A stretch of 64,000 nt of DNA from JABSSA01 sp039984715 (GCA_039984715.1 JBDWUA010000001.1:62001-126000); one strand, 5' to 3'; counted from the stretch's first letter, positions 27,669 through 36,700 are shown. Numbers and translations: made by a program. The notes: generated by a model not told the origin, from the letters alone.

Positions 27669-28139
27669 TTATTGAACCGCCGCGTCCGCGATTTTTGAAA
27701 AAGTCACGTCCAATTCTGAGGCGATGGTTTCCAGCTCGGGTCCTGCTTCGCCAATATAGGGGGCGAATACGGTTGAGGGGTGTTTGTAGCTGAGCGTTGC
27801 AGAGCCGTTTTCATTTTCAGTGACATAGAACCGAATCGGAGCTTCGATCATAGCAGCGGTCGATATGTTCAGGGTGCGCACAGCATAGACGTTGTTGAAT
27901 ACGCCGATGACGCGATTGCCAGGTATCTTGATGCCGCGGTTTTTAGCAGCGGCTGTTGGGCCAGCTTGTGTCACGACGCCAAATTTGTTGGCTTTTACTG
28001 CGGATTTTAAGTCGCCGATGAGTTGAGAATAAGATTTAGTGGTCGTCAAAACCGTCCAGCCTTCGCGTTGAGTCATTTCAGCAAACACTTGGCTGGAAAG
28101 TGCGATGGCCATTGCGATCGAAGACATAATTATGCGCAT
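27669..28139 (-). CDS. secreted DUF302 domain protein
   Basis: A 156-residue protein with a signal peptide (about 1-20, SSQVFA) and a DUF302 domain (TTTKSYSQLIGDLKSAVKANKFGVVTQ; RVIGVFNNVYAVRTLN; APIRFYVTENENG; YKHPSTVFAPY). The DUF302 fold binds small ligands in several bacteria, but its role here is unknown. ATG at 28139 follows AAAGGAA; an N-terminal extension of 40 residues in the same frame is rejected because it would hide the signal peptide. Confidence 0.85.
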   Translation of the reverse strand: MRIIMSSIAMAIALSSQVFAEMTQREGWTVLTTTKSYSQLIGDLKSAVKANKFGVVTQAGPTAAAKNRGIKIPGNRVIGVFNNVYAVRTLNISTAAMIEAPIRFYVTENENGSATLSYKHPSTVFAPYIGEAGPELETIASELDVTFSKIADAAVQ

Positions 28140-28316
28140 GTGTGAATTTCCTTTGTGACAGGAATAACGTGCCACATATTTGGGTTCGGGCCAAATCAAA
28201 TGCCCGTGGGGATGATGACGGCGTGCGCGCCCTAACGGTCGCGACACCCCGCCCACCATCCCCGGCTTTTTGGCCTCAGCGTTTTTCGGGCCCGGCGTTT
28301 TCAGGCCCTGACGTGT

Positions 28317-29273
28317 TCAGCCTTTAAGTAGTTCGGCTTGTTTTACGATCACTTCGGCCTGTTTGATCGAGGCGATATCCACAAGGCGGCCTTTATAGAC
28401 TGTAGCACCTTCGCCTTTGGCTTTGGCTGCTTCCATTGCAGCCAGAATTTCCTGCGCTTCTTGAACAGCCGCTTCGGACGGTGTGAAAACTTCGTTGGCC
28501 AAGGCAACTTGCTTTGGGTGGATGGCCCATTTTCCGACCATACCAAGAGTGGCTGACCGGCGAGATTGCGCGCGAAACCCTTCGTCATCTGAAAAATCGC
28601 CAAATGGTCCGTCAACAGGAAGAACGCCGTGTGTTCGACAGGCCGCCACGATCGCCGCCTGTGCCCAATGCCACGGGTCAGACCAGTGTTTTGTCCCAGA
28701 TTGCAGCATGTAGTAGTTTTCTTGCGTGCCGCCGATGCCGGTGGTTTGCATTCCCATTGACGCGGCAAAATCTGCGGCGCCAAGGCTCATTGCTACAAGT
28801 CGCGGGCTGGCTGCGGCGATTTCTTCGACATGGGCGATGCCCGCAGCGCTTTCAATGATGACCTCGAAATTAATGCGCTTTTCGCGCCCTTTGGCCCGTT
28901 CAACAGCCGTGACAAGCGCGTCAACAGCATAGAGATCGCCAGCATTTCCGACCTTTGGGATCATGATTTGATCCAGTCGTTCGGACGCCTGTTCCAGCAG
29001 GTCGACAACGTCGCGGTACCAATATGGCGTATCAAGGCCATTGATGCGGACGGATAGGGTTTTGTTCCCCCAGTCTACATTCCCAATGGCGTCGATCACG
29101 TTTTTCCGGGCGCTATCCTTGTCGGATGGTGCGACGCTGTCTTCTAGATCAAGGTTGATCACGTCGGCGGCTGAGGTTGCCATTTTCTCAAAAATGGCAG
29201 GGCGAGAGCCGGGCCCAAACAACTGGCAACGATTGGGGCGGCTGGGTGAGGCGGGTTGGATGCGAAAGGACAA
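28317..29273 (-). CDS. mcl1: L-malyl-CoA / beta-methylmalyl-CoA lyase
   Basis: A 318-residue CitE-like lyase of the ethylmalonyl-CoA pathway. It cleaves (2R,3S)-beta-methylmalyl-CoA to glyoxylate and propionyl-CoA, and malyl-CoA to glyoxylate and acetyl-CoA. From memory it closely matches Rhodobacter sphaeroides Mcl1: RPNRCQLFGPGSRPAIFEK, ADVINLDLEDSVAP, FEVIIESAAGIAHVEEI, AMSLGAADFAASMGMQTTG. The reading frame opens with TTG: an in-frame TGA lies two codons upstream and the first internal ATG would remove 30 conserved residues. The TTG start is therefore real, with GGGAG as ribosome-binding site. Confidence 0.93.
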   Translation of the reverse strand: MSFRIQPASPSRPNRCQLFGPGSRPAIFEKMATSAADVINLDLEDSVAPSDKDSARKNVIDAIGNVDWGNKTLSVRINGLDTPYWYRDVVDLLEQASERLDQIMIPKVGNAGDLYAVDALVTAVERAKGREKRINFEVIIESAAGIAHVEEIAAASPRLVAMSLGAADFAASMGMQTTGIGGTQENYYMLQSGTKHWSDPWHWAQAAIVAACRTHGVLPVDGPFGDFSDDEGFRAQSRRSATLGMVGKWAIHPKQVALANEVFTPSEAAVQEAQEILAAMEAAKAKGEGATVYKGRLVDIASIKQAEVIVKQAELLKG

Positions 29274-29467
29274 GGGTCAAGGCTCCCGGTAATTTTATTG
29301 CGCTTTGGGGTCAAAAAGTGCCCGTATATTGCGCGATACTCAGTTCGGTTGAATTTTGCAAGTGCAGCAATGGGTCGATATTCGAAAGGTCGATTTGCTA
29401 ACGGGAGAAACATGCGGAAATATCATCAAAAGTGATGGAAACTTGCAGAAAAGTTGAATTTTGGTGA

Positions 29468-29484
29468 AATAATACAATATTATT
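29468..29484. promoter_or_regulatory. AT-rich dyad upstream of the D-glutamate operon
   Basis: AATAATACAATATTATT is a perfect inverted repeat with 7-bp arms and a 3-bp centre, 60 bp before the dgcN start and inside the region shared with mcl1. It is a plausible binding site for a regulator of dgcN-dgcA; the regulator is not identified. Confidence 0.4.
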
Positions 29485-29544
29485 CGTGCCGGTTCGACGT
29501 ATCTTACCACTTAACGCAACAAATGAGCCGCGTGGGGACAAGAC

Positions 29545-30546
29545 ATGATTCAAACACCATACTTGCTGTTTTTGGGTGACGCACCTGACCAATTGGCCGG
29601 AAAAGTCGCACAAGGCATTGTCGATTGGAGACGAGATAACGCGGTTGGTCAATTTCGGTTGCCCAATTGCGGTGCCGATATGGGTCTGACGGACATGACG
29701 CTGGAAGAGGGTCTGAAAGCAGGCGCGAAAACGCTGGTGATCGGTGTCGCCAATCGTGGTGGCGTTATTTCCGACGAATGGAAAGCGGTTTTGGTCAAGG
29801 CCTTGCAGCTAGGGTATGATCTTGCTGCTGGGTTGCACAACCTTTTGCGGAACGAAGATGAACTGCAGGCGGCTGCGAAGGTCAACGGACGGACCTTGCA
29901 TGATGTGCGTGTACCATCTGTCGCCTATCCAATTGCCAACGGACAAAAGCGATTGGGCAAACGGGTTCTGGCCATCGGGACCGATTGTTCCTGTGGCAAG
30001 ATGTATACCGCCATGTCCATGGACGCCGAAATGGTCGCACGTGGGATGAAATCTGATTTTCGCGCCACGGGACAGACTGGTATATTGATCACAGGAAAAG
30101 GCGTGCCACTGGATGCTGTGATTGCTGACTTTATGGCTGGTGCTGTTGAGTATTTGACCCCGGACAATGAAGAAGATCACTGGGACCACATTGAAGGGCA
30201 AGGAAGCTTGTTTCACGTGTCTTATTCAGGCGTGACGTTGGCCTTGATTCACGGCGGACAGCCAGATGCGTTGATCCTGTGTCATGAACCCACACGCACG
30301 CACATGCGTGGGCTGCCACAGTTCACCTTGCCGTCGCTAGAGCAATTGCGTGATACGGCCTTGCCTTTGGCGCGTATTGCAAACCCGGATTGTCGGGTTG
30401 CCGGTGTTTCAGTCAACACCAAAGCTTTGGACGATGCAGAGGCAAAGAAAGTGCTGGATGAGATCGAAGATCGCATGAACTTGCCAGCCACTGATCCGTT
30501 CCGCTTTGGCGCGAGCAAATTGGTCGACGGTCTGCTAGCTGTTTAA
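29545..30546 (+). CDS. dgcN: D-glutamate N-acetyltransferase DgcN (DUF1611)
   Basis: A 333-residue DUF1611 protein. It has an N-terminal Rossmann-like domain and a C-terminal P-loop domain with the phosphate-binding loop AIGTDCSCGKMYTA (about 144-157). In marine bacteria this family (DgcN) acetylates D-glutamate to N-acetyl-D-glutamate so that DgcA can racemise it. The next genes encode the enolase-superfamily racemase DgcA and a D-amino-acid aminotransferase, which supports the D-glutamate role. Start ATG at 29545; the ribosome-binding site is weak. Confidence 0.85.
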   Translation: MIQTPYLLFLGDAPDQLAGKVAQGIVDWRRDNAVGQFRLPNCGADMGLTDMTLEEGLKAGAKTLVIGVANRGGVISDEWKAVLVKALQLGYDLAAGLHNLLRNEDELQAAAKVNGRTLHDVRVPSVAYPIANGQKRLGKRVLAIGTDCSCGKMYTAMSMDAEMVARGMKSDFRATGQTGILITGKGVPLDAVIADFMAGAVEYLTPDNEEDHWDHIEGQGSLFHVSYSGVTLALIHGGQPDALILCHEPTRTHMRGLPQFTLPSLEQLRDTALPLARIANPDCRVAGVSVNTKALDDAEAKKVLDEIEDRMNLPATDPFRFGASKLVDGLLAV

Positions 30547-30611
30547 GTGAGCAGGTCAGCGCGTTTCGAAAAGACCCGATCGCTAACCGAGATTAGATTG
30601 GAACTTGGTAC

Positions 30612-31577
30612 ATGAGAATCACTGTCGAGCGTGATGTCTTTAAGCTGGCACAAGTGTTCACCATTTCACGTGGTTCAAGAACCGAGGCACAAGTGCTTAC
30701 TGTTCGGATCGAGGATGAGGGATATCACGGTTGGGGCGAATGCGTGCCCTATGCGCGATATGGTGAAAGCCTAACTAGTGTTGCGGATCAGATCAAAGCC
30801 CTTCCGGACACCCTAAACCGGATGGAATTGTACGATATTCTTCCAGCGGGTGCCGCGCGCAATGCAGTGGACTGCGCGCTTTGGGATCTGGAAGCAAAAC
30901 GGTCTGGTAAACGTGCATGGGAATTGGCTGGACTGACTGCTCCGGTTCCGCAAATTACGGCCTATACGTTGTCGTTGGCGGACCCAGAGCAGATGCGCGC
31001 CGATGCAGCCAAAAACGCATTTCGTCCGTTGTTGAAAATCAAGTTGGGCACGCCCAATGACATGCCACGCTTGGAAGCGGTACGCCAAGGGGCACCATCA
31101 TCACGGATAATCATCGATGCCAACGAAGGGTGGTCCGCAGACGTATACACAGACCTTGCGCCACATCTAAACCGTCTTGGAGTGGATTTGGTCGAACAGC
31201 CACTGCCCGCTGGGGAAGACGACGCTTTGATTGGCTTGGCACGTCCAGTGCCTGTTTGCGCTGATGAAAGTTGCCATGATCGCGCATCCTTGGCGGCCCT
31301 AAAGGGCAAGTATGATGTCGTAAACATAAAGTTGGACAAGACCGGTGGCTTGACCGAGGCGTTGGCGCTTCGGAATGAAGCGCTTTCTGCAGGCTTTGGC
31401 GTTATGGTTGGGTGTATGGTCGGATCTTCGCTTGCTATGGCTCCTGCAACGCTGGTTGCGCAAGGTGCGGCAGTTGTGGACCTTGACGGCCCGTTGCTTC
31501 TGGCCGAAGACCGCGCGGCAGCTTTAACTTTTGACGCGGCTGGCGTTCATCCGCCCGCAGCAACACTTTGGGGATAG
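30612..31577 (+). CDS. dgcA: N-acetyl-D-glutamate racemase DgcA (enolase superfamily)
   Basis: A 321-residue enolase-superfamily enzyme close to dipeptide epimerases. Catalytic elements in order are the KIK lysines (LLKIKLGT), IIDANEGW (metal Asp/Asn), VEQPLP (metal Glu), CADESCHD (metal Asp/Glu) and the second-base lysine in NIKLDKTGG. Paired with DgcN it should turn N-acetyl-D-glutamate into the L form. Without that context it would be called an L-Ala-D/L-Glu epimerase, which remains an alternative. It begins 65 bp after dgcN and ends 2 bp before the aminotransferase start. Confidence 0.82.
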   Translation: MRITVERDVFKLAQVFTISRGSRTEAQVLTVRIEDEGYHGWGECVPYARYGESLTSVADQIKALPDTLNRMELYDILPAGAARNAVDCALWDLEAKRSGKRAWELAGLTAPVPQITAYTLSLADPEQMRADAAKNAFRPLLKIKLGTPNDMPRLEAVRQGAPSSRIIIDANEGWSADVYTDLAPHLNRLGVDLVEQPLPAGEDDALIGLARPVPVCADESCHDRASLAALKGKYDVVNIKLDKTGGLTEALALRNEALSAGFGVMVGCMVGSSLAMAPATLVAQGAAVVDLDGPLLLAEDRAAALTFDAAGVHPPAATLWG

Positions 31578-31579
31578 AC

Positions 31580-32440
31580 ATGCGCACTGTTTATGTGAAC
31601 GGCGACTACGTACTTGAAAACGAAGCCAAGATTTCGATTTTTGATCGTGGTTTTCTAATGGCTGACGGTGTGTACGAAGTGACATCGGTTCTGGATGGCA
31701 AGCTTATTGACTTTGAAGGTCATGCAAAGCGCCTTGAACGGTCGTTGACCGAACTGGACATGGCCTCACCGATTTCTGCGGATGATTTGTTGGCTGTCCA
31801 TCGGGAATTGGTTGCCAAGAACGAGATTACAGATGGCCTCGTTTATCTGCAAATCACCCGAGGAGCCCCAGCAGATCGCGACTTCGCATTCCCGGACCCG
31901 GAAACGACACCCTCAAGCATTGTGTTGTTTACGCAAAACAAGCCGGGCTTGGCAAACAGTCCAGCGGCGCAGAAGGGCATGAAGGTTATCAGTATTGAGG
32001 ATGTTCGCTGGGGACGCCGCGATATCAAAACCGTGCAATTGCTGTACCCGTCGATGGGCAAGATGATGGCCAAGAAAGCTGGGGTTGACGATGCGTGGAT
32101 GGTACAGGACGGCCACGTCACCGAAGGCACGTCGAACAACGCCTATATCGTCAAAGGCAACAAGATTATCACCCGCCCAGTATCAAACGATATCCTGCAT
32201 GGCATAACGCGCACAGCAGTTTTGCGATTTGCCAAAGAAGCGCAAATGATTGTCGAAGAACGACTGTTCACCATTGACGAAGCCAAGGAAGCCGACGAGG
32301 CGTTCATAACCTCCGCTTCGACCTTTGTAATGCCAGTTGTGGAAATTGATGGGGCAACTCTTGGCGATGGAACGCCCGGTCGCGTTGCGCCACGGTTGCG
32401 TGAAATTTACTTGGATGAAAGCCGCAAGCGCGCGGTTTAG
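31580..32440 (+). CDS. D-amino-acid aminotransferase
   Basis: A 286-residue fold-type IV PLP aminotransferase. The PLP lysine is K150 in RRDIKTVQLLYPSMGKM and the phosphate-binding segment is EGTSNNAYIV. It would exchange amino groups between D-amino acids such as D-Ala or D-Glu and 2-oxo acids, which fits the dgcN-dgcA operon. The start is ATG at 31580, 2 bp past the dgcA stop; the in-frame TTG upstream is not needed. A branched-chain or 4-amino-4-deoxychorismate relative is less likely given its neighbours. Confidence 0.85.
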   Translation: MRTVYVNGDYVLENEAKISIFDRGFLMADGVYEVTSVLDGKLIDFEGHAKRLERSLTELDMASPISADDLLAVHRELVAKNEITDGLVYLQITRGAPADRDFAFPDPETTPSSIVLFTQNKPGLANSPAAQKGMKVISIEDVRWGRRDIKTVQLLYPSMGKMMAKKAGVDDAWMVQDGHVTEGTSNNAYIVKGNKIITRPVSNDILHGITRTAVLRFAKEAQMIVEERLFTIDEAKEADEAFITSASTFVMPVVEIDGATLGDGTPGRVAPRLREIYLDESRKRAV

Positions 32441-32443
32441 GCT

Positions 32444-33061
32444 TTAACAAAAACCGTCTTCGCGGGCGATAAGCGCCGCATGGGTTCTGTTTTTGGCGTT
32501 CAGCTTGGCCAGCATGTTTTTGACATGCAGTTTTATGGTGACCTCTTGCACGTTCAATGCCCGCGCAATTTCTTTGTTCGACTTGCCTTCGCATAAATGA
32601 CGCAATGTCTGTGTCTCGCGATCAGACAAATTGCGAAAGTTGTTGCCTGCTTCGTCCGTCGGGGTCTGTTCAACCAATTGAAACGGATAGTAGCGGTCAC
32701 CAGACAGCACCAAGCGGATGGCACCAATCATCATTTCCGCGGACAGAGATTTTGGAAAATAACCGCGCGCGCCCAGCTCCATCGCTTTCAACGCCACGTC
32801 GGAACCTGCCATGCCTGACATCAGAACAAACTTGGTGGCTGGAAAGCGTCGCATAGCCAATGCAAATCCATCCAACCCGTTCATGCCCGGCATGCGGTAA
32901 TCCACAATCGCAAGGTCAAAAACGGTCGAGCTTTTGAGTTCGACCATTGCGCCTTCTAGAGAATCCACAGTAAATATTGAAAAATCGTGCAGTCCGCTGA
33001 GATATGCGCCAAGAGTGTCTCGGATCAATTCATGATCATCGGCGATAAGAATGTTGGCCAT
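32444..33061 (-). CDS. NarL/LuxR-family response regulator
   Basis: A 205-residue regulator with a receiver domain (acidic D8-D9, phospho-acceptor D54 in AIVDYRMPGM, K103 in YFPKSLSAE) and a C-terminal LuxR helix-turn-helix (LSDRETQTLRHLCEGKSNKEIARAL, VTIKLHVKNMLAKL). It is divergent from the SUOX-like protein and hybrid kinase genes, and that kinase is the most likely phosphate donor through its HPt domain. It converges on the D-amino-acid aminotransferase gene, 3 bp apart. Confidence 0.9.
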   Translation of the reverse strand: MANILIADDHELIRDTLGAYLSGLHDFSIFTVDSLEGAMVELKSSTVFDLAIVDYRMPGMNGLDGFALAMRRFPATKFVLMSGMAGSDVALKAMELGARGYFPKSLSAEMMIGAIRLVLSGDRYYPFQLVEQTPTDEAGNNFRNLSDRETQTLRHLCEGKSNKEIARALNVQEVTIKLHVKNMLAKLNAKNRTHAALIAREDGFC

Positions 33062-33123
33062 ACTCTTACTTCTAAAACAGTGGACGCTTAACCGTGTTTG
33101 GATATACGGAATTCTAACACCGA

Positions 33124-33139
33124 TATACCCTAAAGTATA
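33124..33139. promoter_or_regulatory. inverted repeat between regulator and sensor genes
   Basis: TATAC-N6-GTATA is a perfect 5-bp-arm dyad in the 159-bp divergent region between the NarL-type regulator and the SUOX-like gene. Its size and spacing suit a LuxR-type dimer, so autoregulation is possible. This is position-based inference. Confidence 0.4.
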
Positions 33140-33220
33140 GGTACCTACTCGTTTTACTTGGCGACGACAGAAAACAAGAGACTACAATATGAAAAGACCT
33201 CGTTTCCGGCTAGATAGAGA

Positions 33221-33706
33221 ATGTTAAAAAAGTCACCACTCACAGTGAACCTTCTTGCCATTATTTTTTGCATTTTTTCTATGCCTGCAATGGCGCAGGG
33301 TTTGCATTCTCTTACTGTCATCACTGAAAAGGGAAACGAGGTCGCCTTCAGCATTGAAGACCTTGATCAGCTCGATCAGTCCGGTTTTAAAACGACGACA
33401 ATCTGGACAGAAGGTGTGGTTGACTTCACCGGTGTTGCGTTGTCCGAAATTTTGAAAGCGGCTGGCGTGGAAGGGTCCTCTTTCGAACTGATAGCGCTGA
33501 ATGATTACGCCATTACGCTGACCCTCTCAGACCTTGAAGATAACCAGCCATTGATTGCAACCCGCCAAAACGGCGAGCTGATGTCAATCCGAGAAAAAGG
33601 GCCATTCTGGATGGTCTATCCGTTCGATTCTGACCGAAAATACCAAACCGAAGTCATATATGCCCGTTCAATTTGGCAGTTGAACCGTATATCCGCCATG
33701 GAATGA
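33221..33706 (+). CDS. periplasmic SUOX-like (oxidoreductase molybdopterin-binding fold) protein
   Basis: A 161-residue secreted protein with a signal peptide (about 1-25, cleaved after AMA). The mature part resembles a minimal sulfite-oxidase molybdopterin-binding domain (DFTGVALSEILKAAG; ALNDYAITL; REKGPFWMVYPFD), but the cofactor-ligating Cys is absent, so it is probably a ligand-binding or structural version. It lies 42 bp before the hybrid histidine kinase gene, so a role as a periplasmic sensing partner is inferred. Confidence 0.7.
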   Translation: MLKKSPLTVNLLAIIFCIFSMPAMAQGLHSLTVITEKGNEVAFSIEDLDQLDQSGFKTTTIWTEGVVDFTGVALSEILKAAGVEGSSFELIALNDYAITLTLSDLEDNQPLIATRQNGELMSIREKGPFWMVYPFDSDRKYQTEVIYARSIWQLNRISAME

Positions 33707-33748
33707 CTCACGTCAGTCGTTTACTCTGTTTGTGAACTGACTAGGTCT

Positions 33749-36319
33749 ATGCTGCGTATGCTGCCGATCCGCCTTATCATTCCCATGACTATCGCCGCAT
33801 TGATCGGTCTTCTTGTGTTGTTGGGGGTTAATTTACAACGTGAGTTGCGGCTTTTGTCGACTGACAACAGTGACAAAATGGCCTGGACTTTCCTACAAAC
33901 TGAATCCGAAATCGCCAATCTCGGTCGAATTCTTGCCGAGCAACAACTGGTGGAAGAACCTCGGGAAAACCTTGTCCGTTTACGGGCCGATATTGCCATT
34001 AGCCGCATCAACTTGGTGACTGAAGGAAGATTTCCGCGGCTGATGGAAGGGAATTTAGAAAGCCAACACGTGCTGGAGCAATTAAGAGGGCTGCGCACAG
34101 AGCTCGAAGCCATTTTGGATTCGAACCCGACCATTGGAAAAGCTGAGTTAGCAGAACTGTCCAAGGTCGTTCATCAAACCCATCCGCTGACGCGGCGGAT
34201 TTCAGTTCTGGGAAACGCGCAAGCGACTCAAGTTGAAGGGGCGCAAAGGCGGAATTTCTCAAACAATTTGGCAATAACCGGGGGGATCGCGCTGAGTGTT
34301 TTGTTCGGTATGTCCGGTTTGCTGATTCTTCTTGGCCGATTGTTGGAACATGCGCGCGATCGTGACGTTGAACTAAGTGCGACGACTGAACGATTGTCGT
34401 CTACTGTAGCGGCTGCTTTGGACGGTATTGTTGTGGCAGACGCGGATTGGTGCATTGTCGAATACAATCAAGCGGCAAAGGAAATCTTTGGATGGCGGCG
34501 GGACGAAGTTCTTGGAGCCCCGATGGAAGACACATTTATCCCGGTGCACAACAGCAGTTCTGCGGACACTGCAGCATCGAAAAAGGTGCAACGTATTCGT
34601 CATATTGTGGACAAGGGTCGCTGTGAAATTCTCGCCATGCGCAAAACAGGCGAAACCTTTCCAATGGAGATCAGTGTCGCGGAATCTGGGCAGTCGGACA
34701 GCCCGTTGTTCATCTCGTATTTGCGCGACATCAGCCAACGTAAAATTACTGAGACGGAACTGATCGACGCCCGCGACTCGGCAGAAAAAGCGGATAAGGC
34801 AAAGTCGCAGTTCTTGAGCGTGATGAGCCATGAAATGCGCACGCCTTTAAATGGCTTACTGGGGGTTTTGGACCTGTTGCGCACGACCCGTCTGACAAAG
34901 CGTCAAGAGCGGCACATTGAAGTGGCCGCAGCCTCGGGTGAGCTTTTGTTGGAACATGTCAACGAAGCGTTGGATATCACGCGCATCGAATCCGGCGCTC
35001 TTGCCATAACAGAACAGCGCTTTTGCGTCCGAGAGACCCTTGCCCGGGTTGTGGACGTATTAGAGCCTTTGGCACGCGAGAAATCGTTGTTTTTGACCTT
35101 TGAATGTGACGAAGACCTCACGCTAAAGTTCATGGGGGATAAGGGGCGAATAAGTCAGATCATCACGAACCTTGTGGGGAATGCGATTAAGTTCACTGAA
35201 CAAGGCGGTATCGCCGTCAAGGTTTCGGGAATTCATGGGGTGTCACATTCGTTGATCACGATCACAGTCCAGGATACCGGGCCGGGTATTCCAAGCGAAT
35301 TCCAAGAAAAGATTTTTGAACATTCGTTTGTTCTTAACCCCACAGAAGGACGCCAAAGTCGAAGCGATGGTCTTGGTCTTTCGATCTCGCGAAGGATCGC
35401 GCGGCTGATGGGAGGTGAATTGAATGTGCACAGTCATGACGCCGAGGGCAGTGTTTTTTCACTGACTGTTCCTTTGAATCGGTCTCCTGACCAAGAGGCG
35501 AATGCAGATTTGACGACCGTAAGACTGCCAGCCTCAGCGTTAAAGAAGGAGAAGGAGATATTGGTTGTCGAAGACAACGCTGTAAATCGAATGGTTCTTC
35601 AGGAAATGCTGATCGCCATGGGGCACAATGTGTTTGCCGCAAAAACGGGAAGCGAATGCGTTGAGATGGCGTCCAAAGATAAGTTCGATCTTATCATCAT
35701 GGACCTCAGCATGCCTGACCTAAACGGATTGGACGCAACCCGCGAATTGCGGTCAGGTGACGGTCCAAATTGCGATACTTTTGTACTTGGGCTAACGGCA
35801 CATGGGGCTGATGAATACAAATCCTATGCAGAAGACGCAGGCATGGATGCCTTTGAAACAAAGCCAATTCGGTTGAATACGCTAAGCCGGCTTCTGTCCG
35901 ATATTCCAGCTGGCTCAACGCGTCAGTCTGAAAAAGCGGCAGCGACCAATGTGGATGGTGCATTGGATACGGACGTTGCGACAGAATTGCTGGGGTTGTT
36001 AGGTCGGGACCGATTTAAACAGGCGGTTGCGGCATTCTTCAATGACGCGGATACGGCGCTGGATGCCCTAGACCAAGCAGGATCAGACTTTGATCAAGAG
36101 GACCTGCGCGAAACACTTCATAGATTGCGCGGGGGGGCAAATATCTTTGGGCTATGCGGGATCGTTCTTGCTTTGGACAACGTAACAGTCGCCCTAGATC
36201 AAATCGACAAAGCCGCGATAACGTTGGAATTTGATGGTGTAGCTGAGGCTGTGGAAGCGGGCAGGGCGGTCACAACGACCTTCATGAAACGGACGCATCC
36301 GAAACCAAGCCAAAGTTGA
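33749..36319 (+). CDS. hybrid sensor histidine kinase (PAS-HisKA-HATPase-REC-HPt)
   Basis: An 856-residue inner-membrane hybrid kinase. Two membrane helices (about 5-25 and 172-192) flank a periplasmic helical sensor domain of about 145 residues. Then come a PAS domain (about 215-335), HisKA (FLSVMSHEMRTPLNG, His near 360), HATPase (NLVGNAIKFTEQGG, TVQDTGPGIP, SDGLGLSISRRIA), a receiver (VVEDNAVNRM, D near 651 in IIMDLSMPDLNG) and a C-terminal HPt (ETLHRLRGGANIFG, His near 790). The HPt should pass phosphate to the divergent NarL-type regulator. Probably cotranscribed with the SUOX-like gene. The signal is unknown. Confidence 0.9.
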   Translation: MLRMLPIRLIIPMTIAALIGLLVLLGVNLQRELRLLSTDNSDKMAWTFLQTESEIANLGRILAEQQLVEEPRENLVRLRADIAISRINLVTEGRFPRLMEGNLESQHVLEQLRGLRTELEAILDSNPTIGKAELAELSKVVHQTHPLTRRISVLGNAQATQVEGAQRRNFSNNLAITGGIALSVLFGMSGLLILLGRLLEHARDRDVELSATTERLSSTVAAALDGIVVADADWCIVEYNQAAKEIFGWRRDEVLGAPMEDTFIPVHNSSSADTAASKKVQRIRHIVDKGRCEILAMRKTGETFPMEISVAESGQSDSPLFISYLRDISQRKITETELIDARDSAEKADKAKSQFLSVMSHEMRTPLNGLLGVLDLLRTTRLTKRQERHIEVAAASGELLLEHVNEALDITRIESGALAITEQRFCVRETLARVVDVLEPLAREKSLFLTFECDEDLTLKFMGDKGRISQIITNLVGNAIKFTEQGGIAVKVSGIHGVSHSLITITVQDTGPGIPSEFQEKIFEHSFVLNPTEGRQSRSDGLGLSISRRIARLMGGELNVHSHDAEGSVFSLTVPLNRSPDQEANADLTTVRLPASALKKEKEILVVEDNAVNRMVLQEMLIAMGHNVFAAKTGSECVEMASKDKFDLIIMDLSMPDLNGLDATRELRSGDGPNCDTFVLGLTAHGADEYKSYAEDAGMDAFETKPIRLNTLSRLLSDIPAGSTRQSEKAAATNVDGALDTDVATELLGLLGRDRFKQAVAAFFNDADTALDALDQAGSDFDQEDLRETLHRLRGGANIFGLCGIVLALDNVTVALDQIDKAAITLEFDGVAEAVEAGRAVTTTFMKRTHPKPSQS

Positions 36320-36339
36320 ACTGATATCAAAGTGCGGTC

Positions 36340-36654
36340 TTACGATTCGCTGCCAACGTTTTCAGCGAAGGATTTCTTGAAACTAGATTTCTGGGCATCT
36401 GTCGCGTCAGTTTGATAATTGGATTTCCACTCGGCCATGGTCATCCCGTAGAACATTTCGCGTGCTTCGTCTTTGGCTATGTCGATTCCAATTTCTGATG
36501 CGGCCTCTTGGTACCAGCGGGCCAGACAATTTCTGCAAAACCCCGTCAAGTTCATCATGTCGATATTCTGTACGTCAGTACGATCTTCCATGAGATGTTT
36601 GCGCAAGCGTCGAAAGGCGGCGGCTTCCAGTTCCAAGCGTGTTTGATCATCCAT
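36340..36654 (-). CDS. DUF1244 family protein
   Basis: A 104-residue cytoplasmic protein, probably all-helical, with the DUF1244 core: AFRRLRKHLMEDRTDVQNID, then MNLTGFCRNCLARWYQEAA with a C-x-x-C pair, and AREMFYGMTMAEWK. The family is conserved in proteobacteria without a known function. Convergent with the hybrid kinase gene (20 bp apart) and divergent from pyk. Confidence 0.88.
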   Translation of the reverse strand: MDDQTRLELEAAAFRRLRKHLMEDRTDVQNIDMMNLTGFCRNCLARWYQEAASEIGIDIAKDEAREMFYGMTMAEWKSNYQTDATDAQKSSFKKSFAENVGSES

Positions 36655-36678
36655 GCTTTCAGCCCTTTCGTCTCAATC

Positions 36679-36700
36679 GTGGTGACTTATTGTGCACCAC
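36679..36700. promoter_or_regulatory. inverted repeat upstream of pyk
   Basis: GTGGTG-N10-CACCAC is a perfect dyad in the 198-bp region between the DUF1244 gene and pyk, 22 bp before the DUF1244 start codon on that strand. It may be an operator for either gene; no known motif is matched. Confidence 0.25.

Noticed and set aside
28240..28316. GC-rich segment with GGCCT/AGGCC arms after mcl1
   Set aside because: Arms are short and no T tract follows on either strand; not a supportable terminator.
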